64,000 bases of DNA from Pleurostoma richardsiae (GCA_030052745.1 JANBVO010000014.1:620001-684000), one strand, 5' to 3'. Shown: positions 10,733 through 22,806, counted from the first letter of the stretch. Numbers and translations are program-made. The notes: generated by a model not told the origin, from the sequence alone.

Positions 10733-11770
10733 GATTTCGTGCTTTTATCTGCGACGGCTTCTCTTATTTTCGTCCGGAATGAGAACCTCCAGTTGGCTGA
10801 TGTTAAGGGACTAGATTGAGAAATTGCTTCATCGACTTCGAGTCTTTGAAGGCCGGAAGTCAAATAAAGTGTGTGGAATAATCGCTAATTAGATCCTGGT
10901 CTCCGCTCCAAAGTATCGCACATGTCCGTCTTTGCTGTATAATCGCAGTCGTTTCGTGATAAGGTGTGGATCGGTGGTCGGCCCGGGCACAACCTCGGAG
11001 GACACCGGCGATCAATAGACACTGCTCAATTGGCCGAGGACTCCAAAGTGGGATGCTCGGAAACGCACCCCTCCACGTGGAGTCTCTTGACGCTGAGCAC
11101 GTCTTATGGTTGAGGTGGAGTGTAGTTATAGCTATCCCGTTACAATCGACGTCTATGGGCAGACACGGTTTCCAGTACTGAACTCGAAATGCAATGCCAT
11201 CTCGAGACCTGGTCCTCTTCAAGATAACCTAACCTAACGTTACAGGCCGCTGGCTCTGTTCTGCCAAGGACAACTCCCGGCCCCCACCTTGCCGGATGCC
11301 GGACATGGGCCTCAGAGTGGGGACCACTTCAAGAGTGGGAGCGGGAAGGCTTTCTTATCAGCTTCAGAGTGTTCCTAGTGCTTACCGGCTTGGCCACTGA
11401 GTGCGGGGAGACGGAGCTGATAGGGCCTCTCCAGGAGGAGAGTGCCAGCAACCTATGAGGTGAGAGACGTTCAAAAGCACCTGCACCCAGTCTACGTCAG
11501 TGGCCGTTAGGAGAAGAGTGGGAGTCCAGCTGCTATACGCCCATGGAATGGGGCTCTGAACCAGCGGCGCGCATGCGTCCTCGGAGCCCCGAAGCCATGA
11601 GGCGAATCTTGGATGGCATTTGACCCGTGTCTCCCATCTCCCACTTGCTTTGGTCAAAGACCCCTCGCCTCACAGGGTGGGCTCCAGCTTCATTGAAACA
11701 CCCTCTACACGGGCCGTTTGCCATCTCAAGACGTGCCAGGCACGAGTGAGCATCACTGTAACCCCGTGAC
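10733..11770. promoter_or_regulatory. Upstream region of xanthine dehydrogenase
   Basis: About 1 kb without a supported gene. It holds GATAAG at 10958-10963 and CTTATC at 11354-11359, matching AreA/NIT2 sites. TCGG-N6-CCGG at 10995-11008 differs by one base from the TCGG-N6-CCGA site known for the purine-pathway activator UaY of Aspergillus. Nitrogen and purine control would suit the downstream gene but is inferred from motifs only. Confidence 0.35.
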
Positions 11771-14700
11771 ATGGCTCTGCCCAAACCCCCAGTCGCCTCC
11801 GCAGCGGCATCGGTGTCTGCCCAGCCCGATGCCCAGGCCCTCGCACCTCTCATCGAGACGACTTATCGCTCGCCGCTCATCACCTTCTTCGTCAACGGCT
11901 CAAAAGTCGTCCTCAACAACCCTAACCCTCGATGGACGCTCCTCGACTACATCCGCGCCCAGCCCCGGCTCAAGGGCACCAAGCTGGGCTGCGGCGAGGG
12001 CGGATGCGGTGCCTGCACCGTCGTCCTGCAGGTAGGCTCGGCTGGCGCGGACGGCCGGAAGCGGGTGCGGCACCTCGCGGTCAACGCGTGCCTATTCCCG
12101 CTGCTCGGTGTCGATGGCAAGCATGTTATCACAGTGGAGGGCCTGGGCACGGCTGAGAACCCCCATCCGCTGCAGGAGCGGATCGCCAAGATGCACGGGT
12201 CGCAGTGCGGGTTCTGCACGCCGGGGATCGTCATGTCGCTGTATGCGCTGGTGCGTAACTCGTACGACCCCGAGAGGAAAGTGTTCAGGCTCTCGGAGAG
12301 GGACATCGAGATGGAGGGTCACCTTGACGGGAACCTGTGCCGATGTACGGGCTATAAACCGATCCTACAGGCCGCTAAGACGTTTGTCACCGAGGACCTG
12401 AAAGGCCGTGTAGATGAGAGCTCGGAAGCGAGGCCGAGCGAGTTGGAGTCCGAGATATCGCCTCCGAAGGATCTTGTTGCAACATCGTCACAGTCATGCG
12501 GAAGACCTGGAGGATGCTGCAGAGATGGAAAGTCCACGACGGCATGCGGAAGTACTGGAAAAGATCAAGCCGTGTCATCATCCGAGAGTCTCACCCGAGA
12601 CGCGGACAGCTCGTCACAAGAAGAATCCGGAACGGATGACACGTCATTAAGCAGCTCCCCGAGTACGCCTGACGAGAAGAAGCAGCATCTACCCAAACCC
12701 AAATCAGGGCAGGCAACACAACGGCCTCTCTTCAAGCCATATGAGCCAGGGACCGAACTCATCTTTCCACCAGCGTTATGGAGCTACCGCAAGCAGCCTT
12801 TGTGCTACGGCGACGAGCAGGTCCTATGGTTCCGGCCCACGACGCTAGAGCAACTCTTAGATCTGAAGAGCGCATACGCGCCGGCCAAGCTGGTCGTTGG
12901 GTCAAGCGAGATTCAGGTGGAGATCCGGTTTAAAGCCTCCAAGTTTCCCGTCATGGTCTACGTTGGAGACCTGGAGGAGCTCAAGGTGTCGCCGCTGCCC
13001 ACAGCAGAAGCGGCTTGGGATGCAGCTAGCGAGATAGTACTAGGTGCTAACACCTCCCTTACTGATATAGAGCAGATCTGCAAGGAAGGTTATGCACGGC
13101 TCGGAAAGAGAGCACTCGTGTTGGAAGCGCTCCGCAAGCAGCTGCGGTATTTCGCTGGCAGGCAGATCCGCAATGTCGCCTCGTTGGCGGGTAACATCGC
13201 GACAGCGTCCCCCATCTCCGACGCAAACCCTGTTCTTCTGGCGTCCGGCGCGACAATCTTAGTAGCCAGAAAGGGCGACTCTGTGTTAGCTCTACCCATC
13301 AAGGACTTCTTCCTGGGCTACCGCAGGACGGCACTGCCTCCCGATGGAGTGATCACGCATATCAGGATTCCTCTGCCGCCGCCGTCTGCACGCGAAGTGA
13401 CGAAGGCGTATAAGCAGGCCAAAAGGAAGGACGACGACATTGCGATCGTCACTACAGGTTTTCGTGTCCGACTTGACGGCGACGGCAAGGTGGAGGACAT
13501 AGCTCTTGCGTTTGGTGGTATGGCACCAACGACGATTGCTGCATTTAAGACGCAGAAGGCTCTGGCAGGACTGAAATGGAATGAGGAATCGACGCTGGAT
13601 GTCGGTATGGGATCGCTAGGACAGGAGCTCGCGCTCTCTTACGATGTCCCAGGAGGCATGGCCACCTACCGTACTACCCTCGCCTCTTCTCTCTTCTTCC
13701 GCTTCTGGCACGAGTCTTTACATGAATTTGGGCTGAAGGAGCTCAACCCAAGCATCACCGAGATACATCGCGAGATATCGAAGGGCTCTCGCGACAGCTC
13801 CAATTTCATCGAGCAGCGCGTCGTCGGCAAGCAGATCCCTCACCTATCAGCGCTTAAGCAGTGCACGGGCGAAGCCGAGTACGTCGATGACATCCCCCGG
13901 CAAGATGATGAGCTCTTCGGCGGCATCGTCTTCTCCATGAGAGCCCATGCGAAGCTGGTGGACGTCGATTGGTCCCCTGCACTGGCGATGCCCGGTGTTG
14001 TCGGATACCTCGACAAGAACAGCTTGCCGCCGGAACGCAACGTCTGGGGCTCGATCAAGCACGACGAGCCCTTCTTCGCCGACGAAAAGGTCGAATCTCA
14101 CGGCCAAGTGATAGGCATGGTGTACGCTGAGACGGCTCTTCAGGCTCAGGCTGCTGCAAAGGCTGTTAAGGTCACATACGAGGACCTACCCGCAATTATA
14201 ACGATCGACGAGGCTATAGAGGCGAAGAGCTTTCTACCGCATGGGAGAGAGCTCAGAAAGGGCCAGTATGCCCTAGATAGCAACATGGGGGCGATATTCG
14301 AGCAGTGCGACCGGGTGTTTGAAGGAAAGACGAGGATTGGAGGCCAGGAACAGTTCTACCTGGAGACCAATGCGGCGTTGGCGATACCTCACGGCGAAGA
14401 TGGCGCCATGGATGTGTGGTCATCGACGCAGAACACCATGGAGACTCAGGAATTCGTCGCCATGGTCACGGGGGTCACGAGCAACAAGATCAACGCCCGA
14501 GTCAAGCGTCTCGGAGGCGGGTTTGGCGGGAAGGAGTCGCGCAGTGTACCTATCGCGTGCATGTGCGCTATCGCGGCGAAGAAGGAGAGGCGGCCTGTCA
14601 GAGTCATGCTGAACCGCGATGAAGACATGATGACGACCGGACAGAGACACCCGATTCAGCTGCGGTGGAAGATCGGCGTGATGAATGACGGCCGCCTCGT

Positions 14701-16233
14701 GGCTCTCGATGCCGACGCGTACAACAACGCGGGCTTCTCTTACGACATGAGCAGTGCTGTCATGGATCGGTGCTTGACACATATCGAGAACTGCTACGAG
14801 ATTCCTCACGTCTGGGTTCGGGGATATCTGTGTAAAACGAACACCCACAGCAACACAGCTTACCGTGGCTTCGGCGGCCCCCAGTCCATGTACTTCTCTG
14901 AGTCCATCATGAACGCTGTTGCGGAAGGGTTGAAGATGGACGTTGACGAATTGAGATTGAGGAACCTTTATGTTCAGGGGAACGTCACCCCGTTTCTCCA
15001 GAAGATTGACGAGGACTGGCATGTGCCCACCATGCTGGAACAGATACAGAAGACGGCGAACTATCGAGAGCGGAAGGCCAAGGTCGAGGCCTTCAATGCG
15101 GATCCTAAGAACAAATACAAGAAGAGGGGCATATGCATGATACCGACGAAGTTCGGCTTGAGCTTCGCCACCGCCTTGCATCTAAATCAGGCTGGCGCAT
15201 ACGTCAAGATCTACGCTGACGGCAGTGTGCTCCTACACCATGGCGGTACCGAGATGGGTCAGGGCCTGTACACCAAGATGTGCCAGGTTGCGGCTCAGGA
15301 GCTGAATGTACCAATCGAGGCAGTGTTCACACAGGACTCGCAGTCATACCAAGTCGCAAACGCATCGCCAACGGCCGCTTCATCTGGCAGTGACTTGAAC
15401 GGGATGGCGGTAAAGGATGCGTGTGATCAGCTGAATGTGCGACTGGCTCCATACAGAGAGAAGTTGGGCCCGAACGCCTCGATGAAGGAGATTGCACACC
15501 ATGCCTACCGCGACAGGGTCAATCTGGCTGCTAATGGGTTCTGGAAGATGCCCAAGATTGGATATGTTTGGGGTAACTTCAAGGACCCGAAGCCGATGTA
15601 CTACTATTTCACTCAAGGCGTCGGCATCAGCGAGGTGGAGCTGGACCTTCTTACCGGAGACCACACAGTGCTGCGAACTGACATTATGATGGTGAGCCCC
15701 TATTTTACTCCCCTGAATGCGCAATTACTGACACGTCTTTCCAGGACGTCGGCAACTCCATCAACCCTGCGATCGACTACGGCCAGATCGAGGGCGCCTT
15801 CGTGCAGGGCCAGGGTCTCTTCACCGTGGAAGAGTCTCTATGGTTCACTAGGAATGGCAACCTCGCTACAGCTGGCCCGGGCACGTACAAGATCCCAGGC
15901 TTCGCTGACATACCCCAGGAGTTCAACGTCAGCATGCTGCGGCACGACAGCGCCGGCCAGCCCATCAGCTGGAAGCATCTGCGCTCGATCCAGAGCAGCA
16001 AGGGCGTCGGCGAGCCGCCGCTCTTCCTCGGCAGCACCGTCTTTTTCGCTCTAAGGGAAGCAGTCAAGGCGGCGCGCAAGGCAAACGGACTGGATGCCTC
16101 GGACGGCAGGTTCGCTCTTGACAGCCCGGCCACGGCAGAGAGCTTGCGGTGTGCGCTTGGTGATGAGATTTTGAACAAGTCCTTCGTGGCACAGAAAGAA
16201 GGCCAAAAGCCTTTCTTCGTCAGGGCTTCGTAG
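11771..16233 (+). CDS. hxA: Xanthine dehydrogenase (purine hydroxylase I-like molybdoenzyme)
   Basis: Two exons, 11771-15691 and 15745-16233, give 1469 residues. Order: a [2Fe-2S] domain with GCGEGGCGACTVV, then a second cluster region with QCGFCTPG and CRCTGY; a long linker; an FAD domain from about residue 365; and the molybdopterin domain. Active-site residues are in place: the Glu of GGQEQFYLETN (about 860), the Arg of AYRGFGGPQ (about 1030) and the catalytic Glu of KGVGEPPLFLG (about 1395). The enzyme oxidises hypoxanthine to xanthine and uric acid with NAD+. It is about 100 residues longer than usual. The extra length is mainly a Ser/Asp-rich linker around residues 215-330 containing a GRPGGCC motif. 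The nicotinate hydroxylase paralogue HxnS is the main alternative; the active-site surroundings favour HxA. Confidence 0.9.
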
Positions 16234-16764
16234 TCGAGAACGAAATTTAAGTCACTGTCTGTTAGGAAGGACTGAGCGAATATAACGACTGAACTTTTAC
16301 TGATTTCAGATGAGAGCCATAGACACTTGTAGTAGAAAATTGAAACAGACTATCCAGTGCAAGGTGCCAAATACGTCGGCTGGCATCTGAGGGCAAACGG
16401 CTATCTAGATCGCGACGCACCCAGGGGAGGCAGTCAAGTCTAATGAAGGAGAAGAAGAATGGCAAACGTAGTCAGCCTGAACTTCCAAATCCTTGCTGGT
16501 TGTCTTGCTTGTCCAAGAAATTTACTAAACACATGGCACTGTTCTTGTATATTTAAGCGAGCCTCCGATGCTGGGGACGAATACATGACGGAAGAAGTTG
16601 TTGGCCGTAACATAGGTCGTATCCAAACGGAGAAACATCATCAATGGGCTCAATTTGATGTCTTCAAACGTCATATGACGTGTCCGGGAACCGTCAGAAG
16701 AGCTTAGCTATGATCTTATGCTTGACTGTCGTCGGAGCTTCCTCGCGGACTTGTCTGTAGTGCT
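16234..16764. other. Region between xanthine dehydrogenase and the PhyH relic
   Basis: About 530 bases. The missing 5' half of the following PhyH relic would be expected here. I could not find its H-x-D iron-binding motif in any frame, so the sequence appears deleted or decayed beyond recognition. Confidence 0.4.
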
Positions 16765-17499
16765 CCGTGAGCGCGTCGAAGAAGTGCACATACAAGAACG
16801 GCGTAAGGTACCCAAAACTAGCCGAAGGAACTCAAGAGCGCCTCGTTTCGCTAACAGCTTGTGCGTAATGTATAGGCGACTCTTGTCATCCCCGGAAGTC
16901 ACCTACGGGCCGGCGATCCCGCTCCCCAAACCAGTAAGGTCACCTACACAAAGATAGAACCCGGTTCGGCTCTCTTCTGCCTTGGCTGTCAGTTCCTCAT
17001 CTTGAAATTGACACCACTTCTGGAAACCGGCCAACATGATGTGCTCCCCGCTGCAGCAACCTACCACGGTGCCGGAGGAAACAAGTACGAGAAGACCGAC
17101 CCTGGCGCTCTGCGGATTTTGTTTGCTGTCTGTCTTCAACCAGATCCTGCTGCTGTGTCTGGAGAGATTGGTCACTGATTCTTCCTCTTTTCGATCAACA
17201 GCCAGCGTGACTACTTCCGGCAGGACCAGGACGAAGTCCTCGCCACCTCACTCGAGGTCGCCCGTGGGCTTCCTGACGACATCCGCAAGCTGGCTGGCTA
17301 CTGTAAGAGAAATCCCCCGCAAACCCATAGCACGTTACCCTTACTACACCAAAGGAATCAAAGACTAACCCCGAGTGCTCTTGCAGACACAGCCGTAAGC
17401 GGCGTCGGCTACGTCGAGGATCACGAGCACCCCGTGGCGTACCTGACCAAGGCTGACAACAGCATTGGCGAGCTCGGCGAGCAGACGACGCGTGTTTGA
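16765..17499 (+). pseudogene. 5'-truncated PhyH family dioxygenase relic
   Basis: Short pieces separated by intron-like gaps read as the C-terminal half of a PhyH dioxygenase. CTYKNG ends before a GT at 16803. After an AG, ATLVIPGSHLRAGDPAPQ continues to EPGSALFCLG. A gap to an AG near 17060 is followed by STYHGAGGNKYEKTDPGALR with the distal iron histidine. A further gap leads to DEVLATSLEVARGLPDDIRK, then GVGYVEDHEHPVAYL and a stop at 17497-17499. Splice sites remain plausible, but the N-terminal half with the H-x-D motif cannot be found upstream, so the enzyme should be inactive. Its tail matches the family well and differs from the intact copy at 2706-3887. A living gene with an unrecognised 5' end is possible but less likely. 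Confidence 0.6.
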
Positions 17500-18924
17500 G
17501 CTCACGAGATAGGATTAAGATATCGGGATTAGGACGAGGGATGTTGCGGGAGTTCGGTTGAGGCGGCAGACTGGCATCAATCAGGGAGCAATGGATTGCA
17601 TCCATTGGCGCACTTCCCCACCCCACTGAAAGGTCGAGCCGAATACTTCTCCCGTGTCTATGTAGAGCGAGCAGCCAATGGATGTTCTACACGCTACTTC
17701 GTTTGCAGAGTCCTACATGTTGCCTCACTTGTCAAATTCCGGGTTGCATAATTACCCCAGCTTGCCGAGGAGAACCTGCACGTCGTAATCGTCATCTAAG
17801 GCCTCCGAGACTTATACTGAACAGACACCTTCTCCATTACCTTCAATAACCGAGCGGCGAAAAGGTGAGTATAGACCACGGGATGATCAGAGATTTCAGG
17901 AGTCAACGTCAGCTAGGCTCACACTCTAGTCGCACTTCATGCTTCCTGGGTATTCCGAGAGTCTTATACCGCGAGTTCGGCTGCTTTTCGAGATTGTGTG
18001 CCTTCCTTGCAGCAGCCAACTTAAGCAAGGCATAAGCTCCAGATGACTTTTCAGTCAACTCGGGATAGAGTGTCCATTCAATATCAGTCTATTGTTGGAA
18101 AAAGTAGAGCGCGGTCTGAGAAGGCCAAATGCGAGGCTGCCTAGCCTGCGAATACGTCGTTTACTTTGCTGAGTTTGGTCCTCACCTCTTCATCGAAGAC
18201 AGAGGTCTCCTCAAACACCTTCAAGTCTCCGTCCTCGGCGACCTAGCCCTGATGCAAGTCTGAGCCTCGGTGGCCATGGCGACATTTTACTGGGTGCCTT
18301 AAGTCCCCATTTGAAAAGGCAGAGTTGTCTCTGTGGAAAGGGTATGCCAGGCCAGGCTTTTTACCTTTTGACCTACCAGCAAGAGGCGGTAACTGCACGG
18401 CGCGCAGCGCATCATCGCCGGGGTCCGCACGACTTGACTTCCTCTTGCCCGTGCAGCCAGTATTCGTGTTGAAGCAGACTTTATTCGGTCTGTTAGGGTC
18501 GAAATGGGTGGTTGGGCACTATTAGTGCTATGCACTAACCATACGCTAACAGTGGCTAGGTACTTAAAACCTTCTTTCAGGAGGAAGTGGCTTCCAGGTT
18601 GTTACCCCCTTTTCAGTAGATGCGGCTGGGTGACGACCTGCCTTGACATCGCGATCGAGATCACCACGTCCACAATTCAGATTGACCTTCAAGTGGAGGT
18701 CTTGCTGGAGGTTGAATATCTGCGTATCTGCTATATAGCTGCATGAAAGTGGATTGCTTAGGTACGTCTCTCTCCGCAATTTTGCGGCTGGTACTATCCA
18801 GGCGGTCGCCACAGGGAGGCTTGAGAGTCCGATTTCGCCGCCCATAACAATACTGAAGCTGTGCTGTGCTGTGCTGTGCTGTGCGAGGTAAAGAAGACGC
18901 AAAGAAATGTATGATACTCACAAG
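17500..18924. other. Gene-poor region
   Basis: About 1.4 kb. Only short open frames without family resemblance are seen on either strand. A pentanucleotide repeat is listed separately. Confidence 0.5.
18858..18884. repeat. GCTGT pentanucleotide microsatellite
   Basis: About five perfect tandem copies of the unit GCTGT lie just upstream of the low-complexity ORF region. They are likely to vary in copy number between isolates. Confidence 0.85.
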
Positions 18925-19149
18925 CTACTGGCCGCCCCAGCCACCCAGGCCGCGCTCCAGCGCCTGGAGCGCCGCGCGCTCGGCGCAGTGGCGGTAGACC
19001 GCCCGGCAGACGGCCTCCTCAGCGCGGGCAAGGGCCTCGCGGGCACGGGCACGGGCCTCTTTGGCCTCGGCGACAGCGTCGCCGGCGGCAAAAACCCTGT
19101 CGAGGGCGGGGGTCTTGGCAAGGCGGGAGGAGGGGCCGCGGGCGGGCAT
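18925..19149 (-). CDS. Possible small Ala/Arg-rich helical protein
   Basis: A 74-residue open frame on the minus strand. Residues 18-66 are rich in Ala, Glu and Arg (AGDAVAEAKEARARAREAL) and read as one long amphipathic or coiled-coil helix with an i, i+4 charge pattern, which is unusual for chance sequence. There is no family match that I recognise. The ORF begins just downstream, in its own direction, of a long ACC/AAC repeat that may form its 5' untranslated region. GC-rich composition can itself create such Ala/Arg frames, so this remains tentative. Confidence 0.3.
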   Translation of the reverse strand: MPARGPSSRLAKTPALDRVFAAGDAVAEAKEARARAREALARAEEAVCRAVYRHCAERAALQALERGLGGWGGQ

Positions 19150-19240
19150 TTGGTGGTGGTGGTAGTGGCAGTGGTGGTGGTGGTTGTTGTTGTTGTTGTT
19201 GTTGTTGTTGCTGGTGATGGTGGTGGTGGCGGTGGTGTTG
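19147..19240. repeat. TGG/TTG trinucleotide repeat tract
   Basis: A compound microsatellite: TGG-rich, then about nine TTG units, then TGG-rich again. Read on the minus strand it is (CCA/CAA)n, which explains the poly-Thr and poly-Pro open frames here. Confidence 0.85.
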
Positions 19241-19731
19241 ATGTTTTGTTAAGAACAGAGAAACAAAGAAGACAGCGCGGTGAGATATATTTAAGGCTCT
19301 CTATTGACTTCGACATTCAGAAGGTGCAACGCGAATGGGACCTTCTCAAAAGTTATCTCCGTAGTCTTGTGAGGCAGGCAGTTGCGATAGGGACCGAGAC
19401 GATTTCATCCACTACCAGCCGTTTGCAACTGCCGCGCTTGATCGCTTGTTGCAAGGTGGTGCAAAAGCCGCAGCTGCGATCGTCAAGAGTGTGCCAACCA
19501 TAGCCGGCGAAGTCGTTGGTACGATATACTTTAAATAAATATCAAGCTGCAGTGAAGGCAACCTGGTAGGGCTGAGGCGGCAAGAAGTCCTTACGATCAG
19601 GTGTGTACACTGAGCCAAAGCAGCTCTGAACATCAACGGGTACGATGCGAAAAGATTGGGCGGGTAGGAGATTGCGTGAGCTCATATTATGTAGGGGCAG
19701 TTTGTTTCTGGTATCCATGATTCATCCAGTA
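19241..19731. other. Intergenic region, no gene seen
   Basis: About 490 bases between the trinucleotide repeat and the F-box gene. No supported feature. Confidence 0.45.
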
Positions 19732-21391
19732 TTACACAGTCTGCACGCCCTCCAGAACTTTCTGTTCTGTCCAAATCTGCTGCAACGAGATGGGCCGGAT
19801 GACCTGGCTTGAGAGCATTAGGTAGTGAATTGCATCACCGTGGGATTTGATAGCGGCTTCATCCAGCCGTTCCTGAACCAAATCGAGTCTCCAACCGTCA
19901 TACTGGTGTACGACGGCTTCCCAAGCCTGGATTATAGATGGTTCCATGGTCAATTTCCATGTGCTCCTCCAAACAATTATAGCTTGCTCTATATCGCGGA
20001 ACGCCTGATACTTGAAGAGCGCCGCCAACCCCTTTCTTCCGTTCCAAATCTCCATTGTTTCCAGTTGTGGCATCTTTATGGCCGCTGCCGCCGCTGCCTG
20101 AAGCATAGCTCCAATCTCGATCGAATTCTCGTCGGGCGTAAGTAATTTTGAAGTAAGCACAAGCGAGCTTAGGTTTGGCCACTCCCATGAGGGTTCAATC
20201 TCAAAGAAATGGCTAGCATCTATGATGAAGGATGCTGCGAGATGCTCAAGCTTGAGGCTGGCGAAGGCGACCATCCGGCTAACAGCTGGGGTTGGGTTGC
20301 GAGTACTTTCGCATCTGCTCAAGTCAACCCCGAACTGGAATCGTTGCATAAAAGCTGGGTATTGTTGATTGAAGTTCTCGAAGACTACAAGTCTCTTGAG
20401 ATTGCTGAGACGTTGAATGGACTGGAAAAGATATTGGAAATCTAGATAACGAATGCGGATTATTAGCAATAGAGTACCTATACACAAGAGAGCGAGCAAC
20501 AAATTGAGCAAATATGCACCAATACTCACGTCTATCCGTATGGCTCTGCATAGAGTCCCATTCCCTCCAGGGCTCGTAGTGGACTTCCAGGAGTCTAGGA
20601 AAACGGGCAAACATATGTGCAAGCGCGCCCGGCTTCCATCTCCTGCGGTTCTGTTGCCGAAGAAGTAAACAGGTTACCGCTGGGACCGATGGAAGCTGAT
20701 CCCACCATTGGTGCTCTAACTGCTCACTATCAAACGGTCCCTCTCCCATGACTGAATGGAAAACTTTGCGGACAGCCGCCGTAGGCGGGGCGGAGTGTCG
20801 AAACCCAGCAACCCAGCCATGTTGGGGATCATTGTAGACTCTGTTTGATATCGTCTGCTCTATACCCCCTACTAGCATATCTGAAGAGGTGTCGGGCATA
20901 AAGGTTAGATATTTAAACCAATGTTTTGAGTCACTAGGCGAATAGATGCTAATATCGAGTGTCAAATCGTTGTTAAGATCCCATGTGCTGAGAGTCGAGA
21001 ACAAATCCTGAAATGCCGTGGTGATAGGACAGTTCTCTGTGTCGCTGATGATAAATGCCTCTTCCCACTCCACGTCTGTGAGCATCCCACGGTCGGGCGC
21101 GCATTTGGTGCAATCATAGTCATCAAGTTCCAAGCAGAACCAGATATAGCCAACGAGAGCCCGATTGCGATGAATCATCGAACTGAAATCAACGAGGCGC
21201 GATGGTGTCAGTTTAATTCGAGCGAAGTTATATCGCTCGAGTTCCGTTTGCCACTCTCGAGACACTGTAGCCAAGCGACCCAGTGTGCAACCGTCTTGCA
21301 TCAGGGCTTCTAAGATAAGAAGCCGGATTTCTCTAGGCAAATCATCCCATGTTGAATCCCATTGCTTCTTGCCAAGTGATATTGGAAACAT
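19732..21391 (-). CDS. F-box domain protein (DUF6546-like)
   Basis: Two exons on the minus strand, 21391-20530 and 20441-19732, join in phase into 523 residues. Residues 15-50 (WDDLPREIRLLILEALMQ followed by LATVSREWQ) form an F-box, the Skp1-binding module of SCF ubiquitin ligases. The rest is rich in Trp and Leu and has the look of the fungal DUF6546 family, with EPSWEWPNLSSLVLTSKLL and WNGRKGLAALF near the end. Such proteins are numerous and fast-evolving in filamentous fungi, and their targets are unknown. The frame is intact. It stands alone in a gene-poor, relic-bearing region, so no link to the metabolic genes is proposed. Confidence 0.85.
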
Positions 21392-22584
21392 AATGTGACA
21401 GATCGAGAGTGGTGATAATTTCGGTAATGGAGCGATGTAGGAATATGAAATGGAAAATCCAGGATGTGAGTTAGTACGATTATTTTGAAAAGGAATAAAT
21501 TTCAGCGACTGTTAGATGTGCGGGATGACAGGAAACAGGCCAGATTTATACCTGTCTGTATCTTCGATTTTTGGCTCTTTGGCTGTGGGCACGTATCTCC
21601 GATTGTTGGTTTGCTACCTTGTTGGCCTGCGGAAAGTTAATTATATTATTATATGGCTGGATGGTTCTTTGTGTCACGGCAAAGGGGATTAATGCAGGCA
21701 AAAGTTGGCAATTTGGCTACCTTAGTAGTGAGATCTAGATATTTTTACAGCTGAAAGGAAAGAGCGTAGACGACTTTCGCTAGCCCTCTGCAAGCTCTGG
21801 AGTTTCGTATGCCTATTATTTTAGATGTTCATCGTAGGGCAACGATTTCGACGGCTTTTGCTGACCCTCCCCAGGCTCTGGGAGCTTTGTGCGCATTATC
21901 TGGCTTTCAAGAACTGGGGTCGCCTGGAGGTTAACTCAATGGGAGCTCCGCTGGCGTCACAAACCTCATATGCGCCGGGGGCGTATGCCTGGAGGAACTT
22001 TAAAAAGCGAAGTGAAATTCCGAAAGGCTCTTTTTCTAGAGACTTAGCGATCATGTGCTGGGACAAGTAGCTAGCTAGCCCTTTTCTCTTAGAATTCCTG
22101 CCCTAGTACATCCTGTCCTAGTACATCGATCGCTCTATCCATCTGTTGCATAGGTTGCAGCATATGGTCGCCGGTACATGACCGGAACCGGGAAAACATG
22201 CCCCCGTGGGCCAAAATGGCTGGGGATAAAATGTGGCCCCAAGGGCCCACCAAGTAGATTGAATCGAACAAGCAATTCAGTCAATCCCGCACCTACTGTG
22301 CGATACCATCAAGTCTTAGCCAACGCTGTAGCTGGTACAAAATGGCTAGTACACGGATTCTTTTTGCACCAAATCCTAGCCATCACCATAGCTACAGCTA
22401 TTTATTGTGGTAGGAGTCAGGACTGTTCCAGTCCCAACAATTCCCGTCCTAGTACTGTACAATATCAATCCACAAAAAGCTTTTGAGAATTACCCTGGTT
22501 TCCATTCAAGTCCTAAGATAAAGCAGTTGAACAAGTTCCCTCAATATCTCAGGTACTCAGTATCTATTAAAGTCCTCATAGATA
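21392..22584. other. Gene-poor, partly AT-rich region
   Basis: About 1.2 kb. Two similar short stretches (near 21783 and 21866, each with a CTCTG...AGCT core) and repeated CCTAGTAC words near 22100, 22115 and 22425 hint at decayed repeats. No transposase frame or clear terminal repeat was found. Confidence 0.3.
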
Positions 22585-22806
22585 GATGGTGTCGTACTGG
22601 CGACTCTGCATTACATCGTGCGGCCGCCGCAGGCAACATTTCTTTCATGCAGGCCTTCCAGGACACTTCCAGGACAGTTTCGGCAAGCAACTCGCTCTCC
22701 AGCCAGGAAGCCTTCAGGAGATTTGGGATCTTGTAGTGCATCAAAATTTGGCTGGGGACACAGCGCTCCATGCAGGGGCATGCGCGGGCAGCTTGAAGGG
22801 GGTGTA
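22585..22806 (+). pseudogene. Ankyrin-repeat gene fragment
   Basis: Two partial ankyrin repeats are readable in different frames: TGDSALHRAAAAGNISFMQ near 22596-22652 and NLAGDTALHAGACAGSLKG near 22746-22802. Both follow the xG-x-(S/T)-A-L-H-x-A-A-x-x-G pattern, and their spacing suits neighbouring repeats. No start, no long frame and no further repeats are visible, so this is a remnant. Confidence 0.5.

Noticed and set aside
14420-15181. 253-residue open frame on the minus strand
   Set aside because: Lies wholly inside the molybdopterin domain of xanthine dehydrogenase; an antisense shadow.
11771-16233. Nicotinate hydroxylase (HxnS) and a nicotinate (hxn) cluster
   Set aside because: Active-site surroundings read as ordinary xanthine dehydrogenase, and the known hxn partners (HxnT, HxnR, HxnY, HxnM, HxnN) are not adjacent.
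18918-19316. Thr/Pro-rich 132-residue minus frame
   Set aside because: Generated by the trinucleotide repeat.
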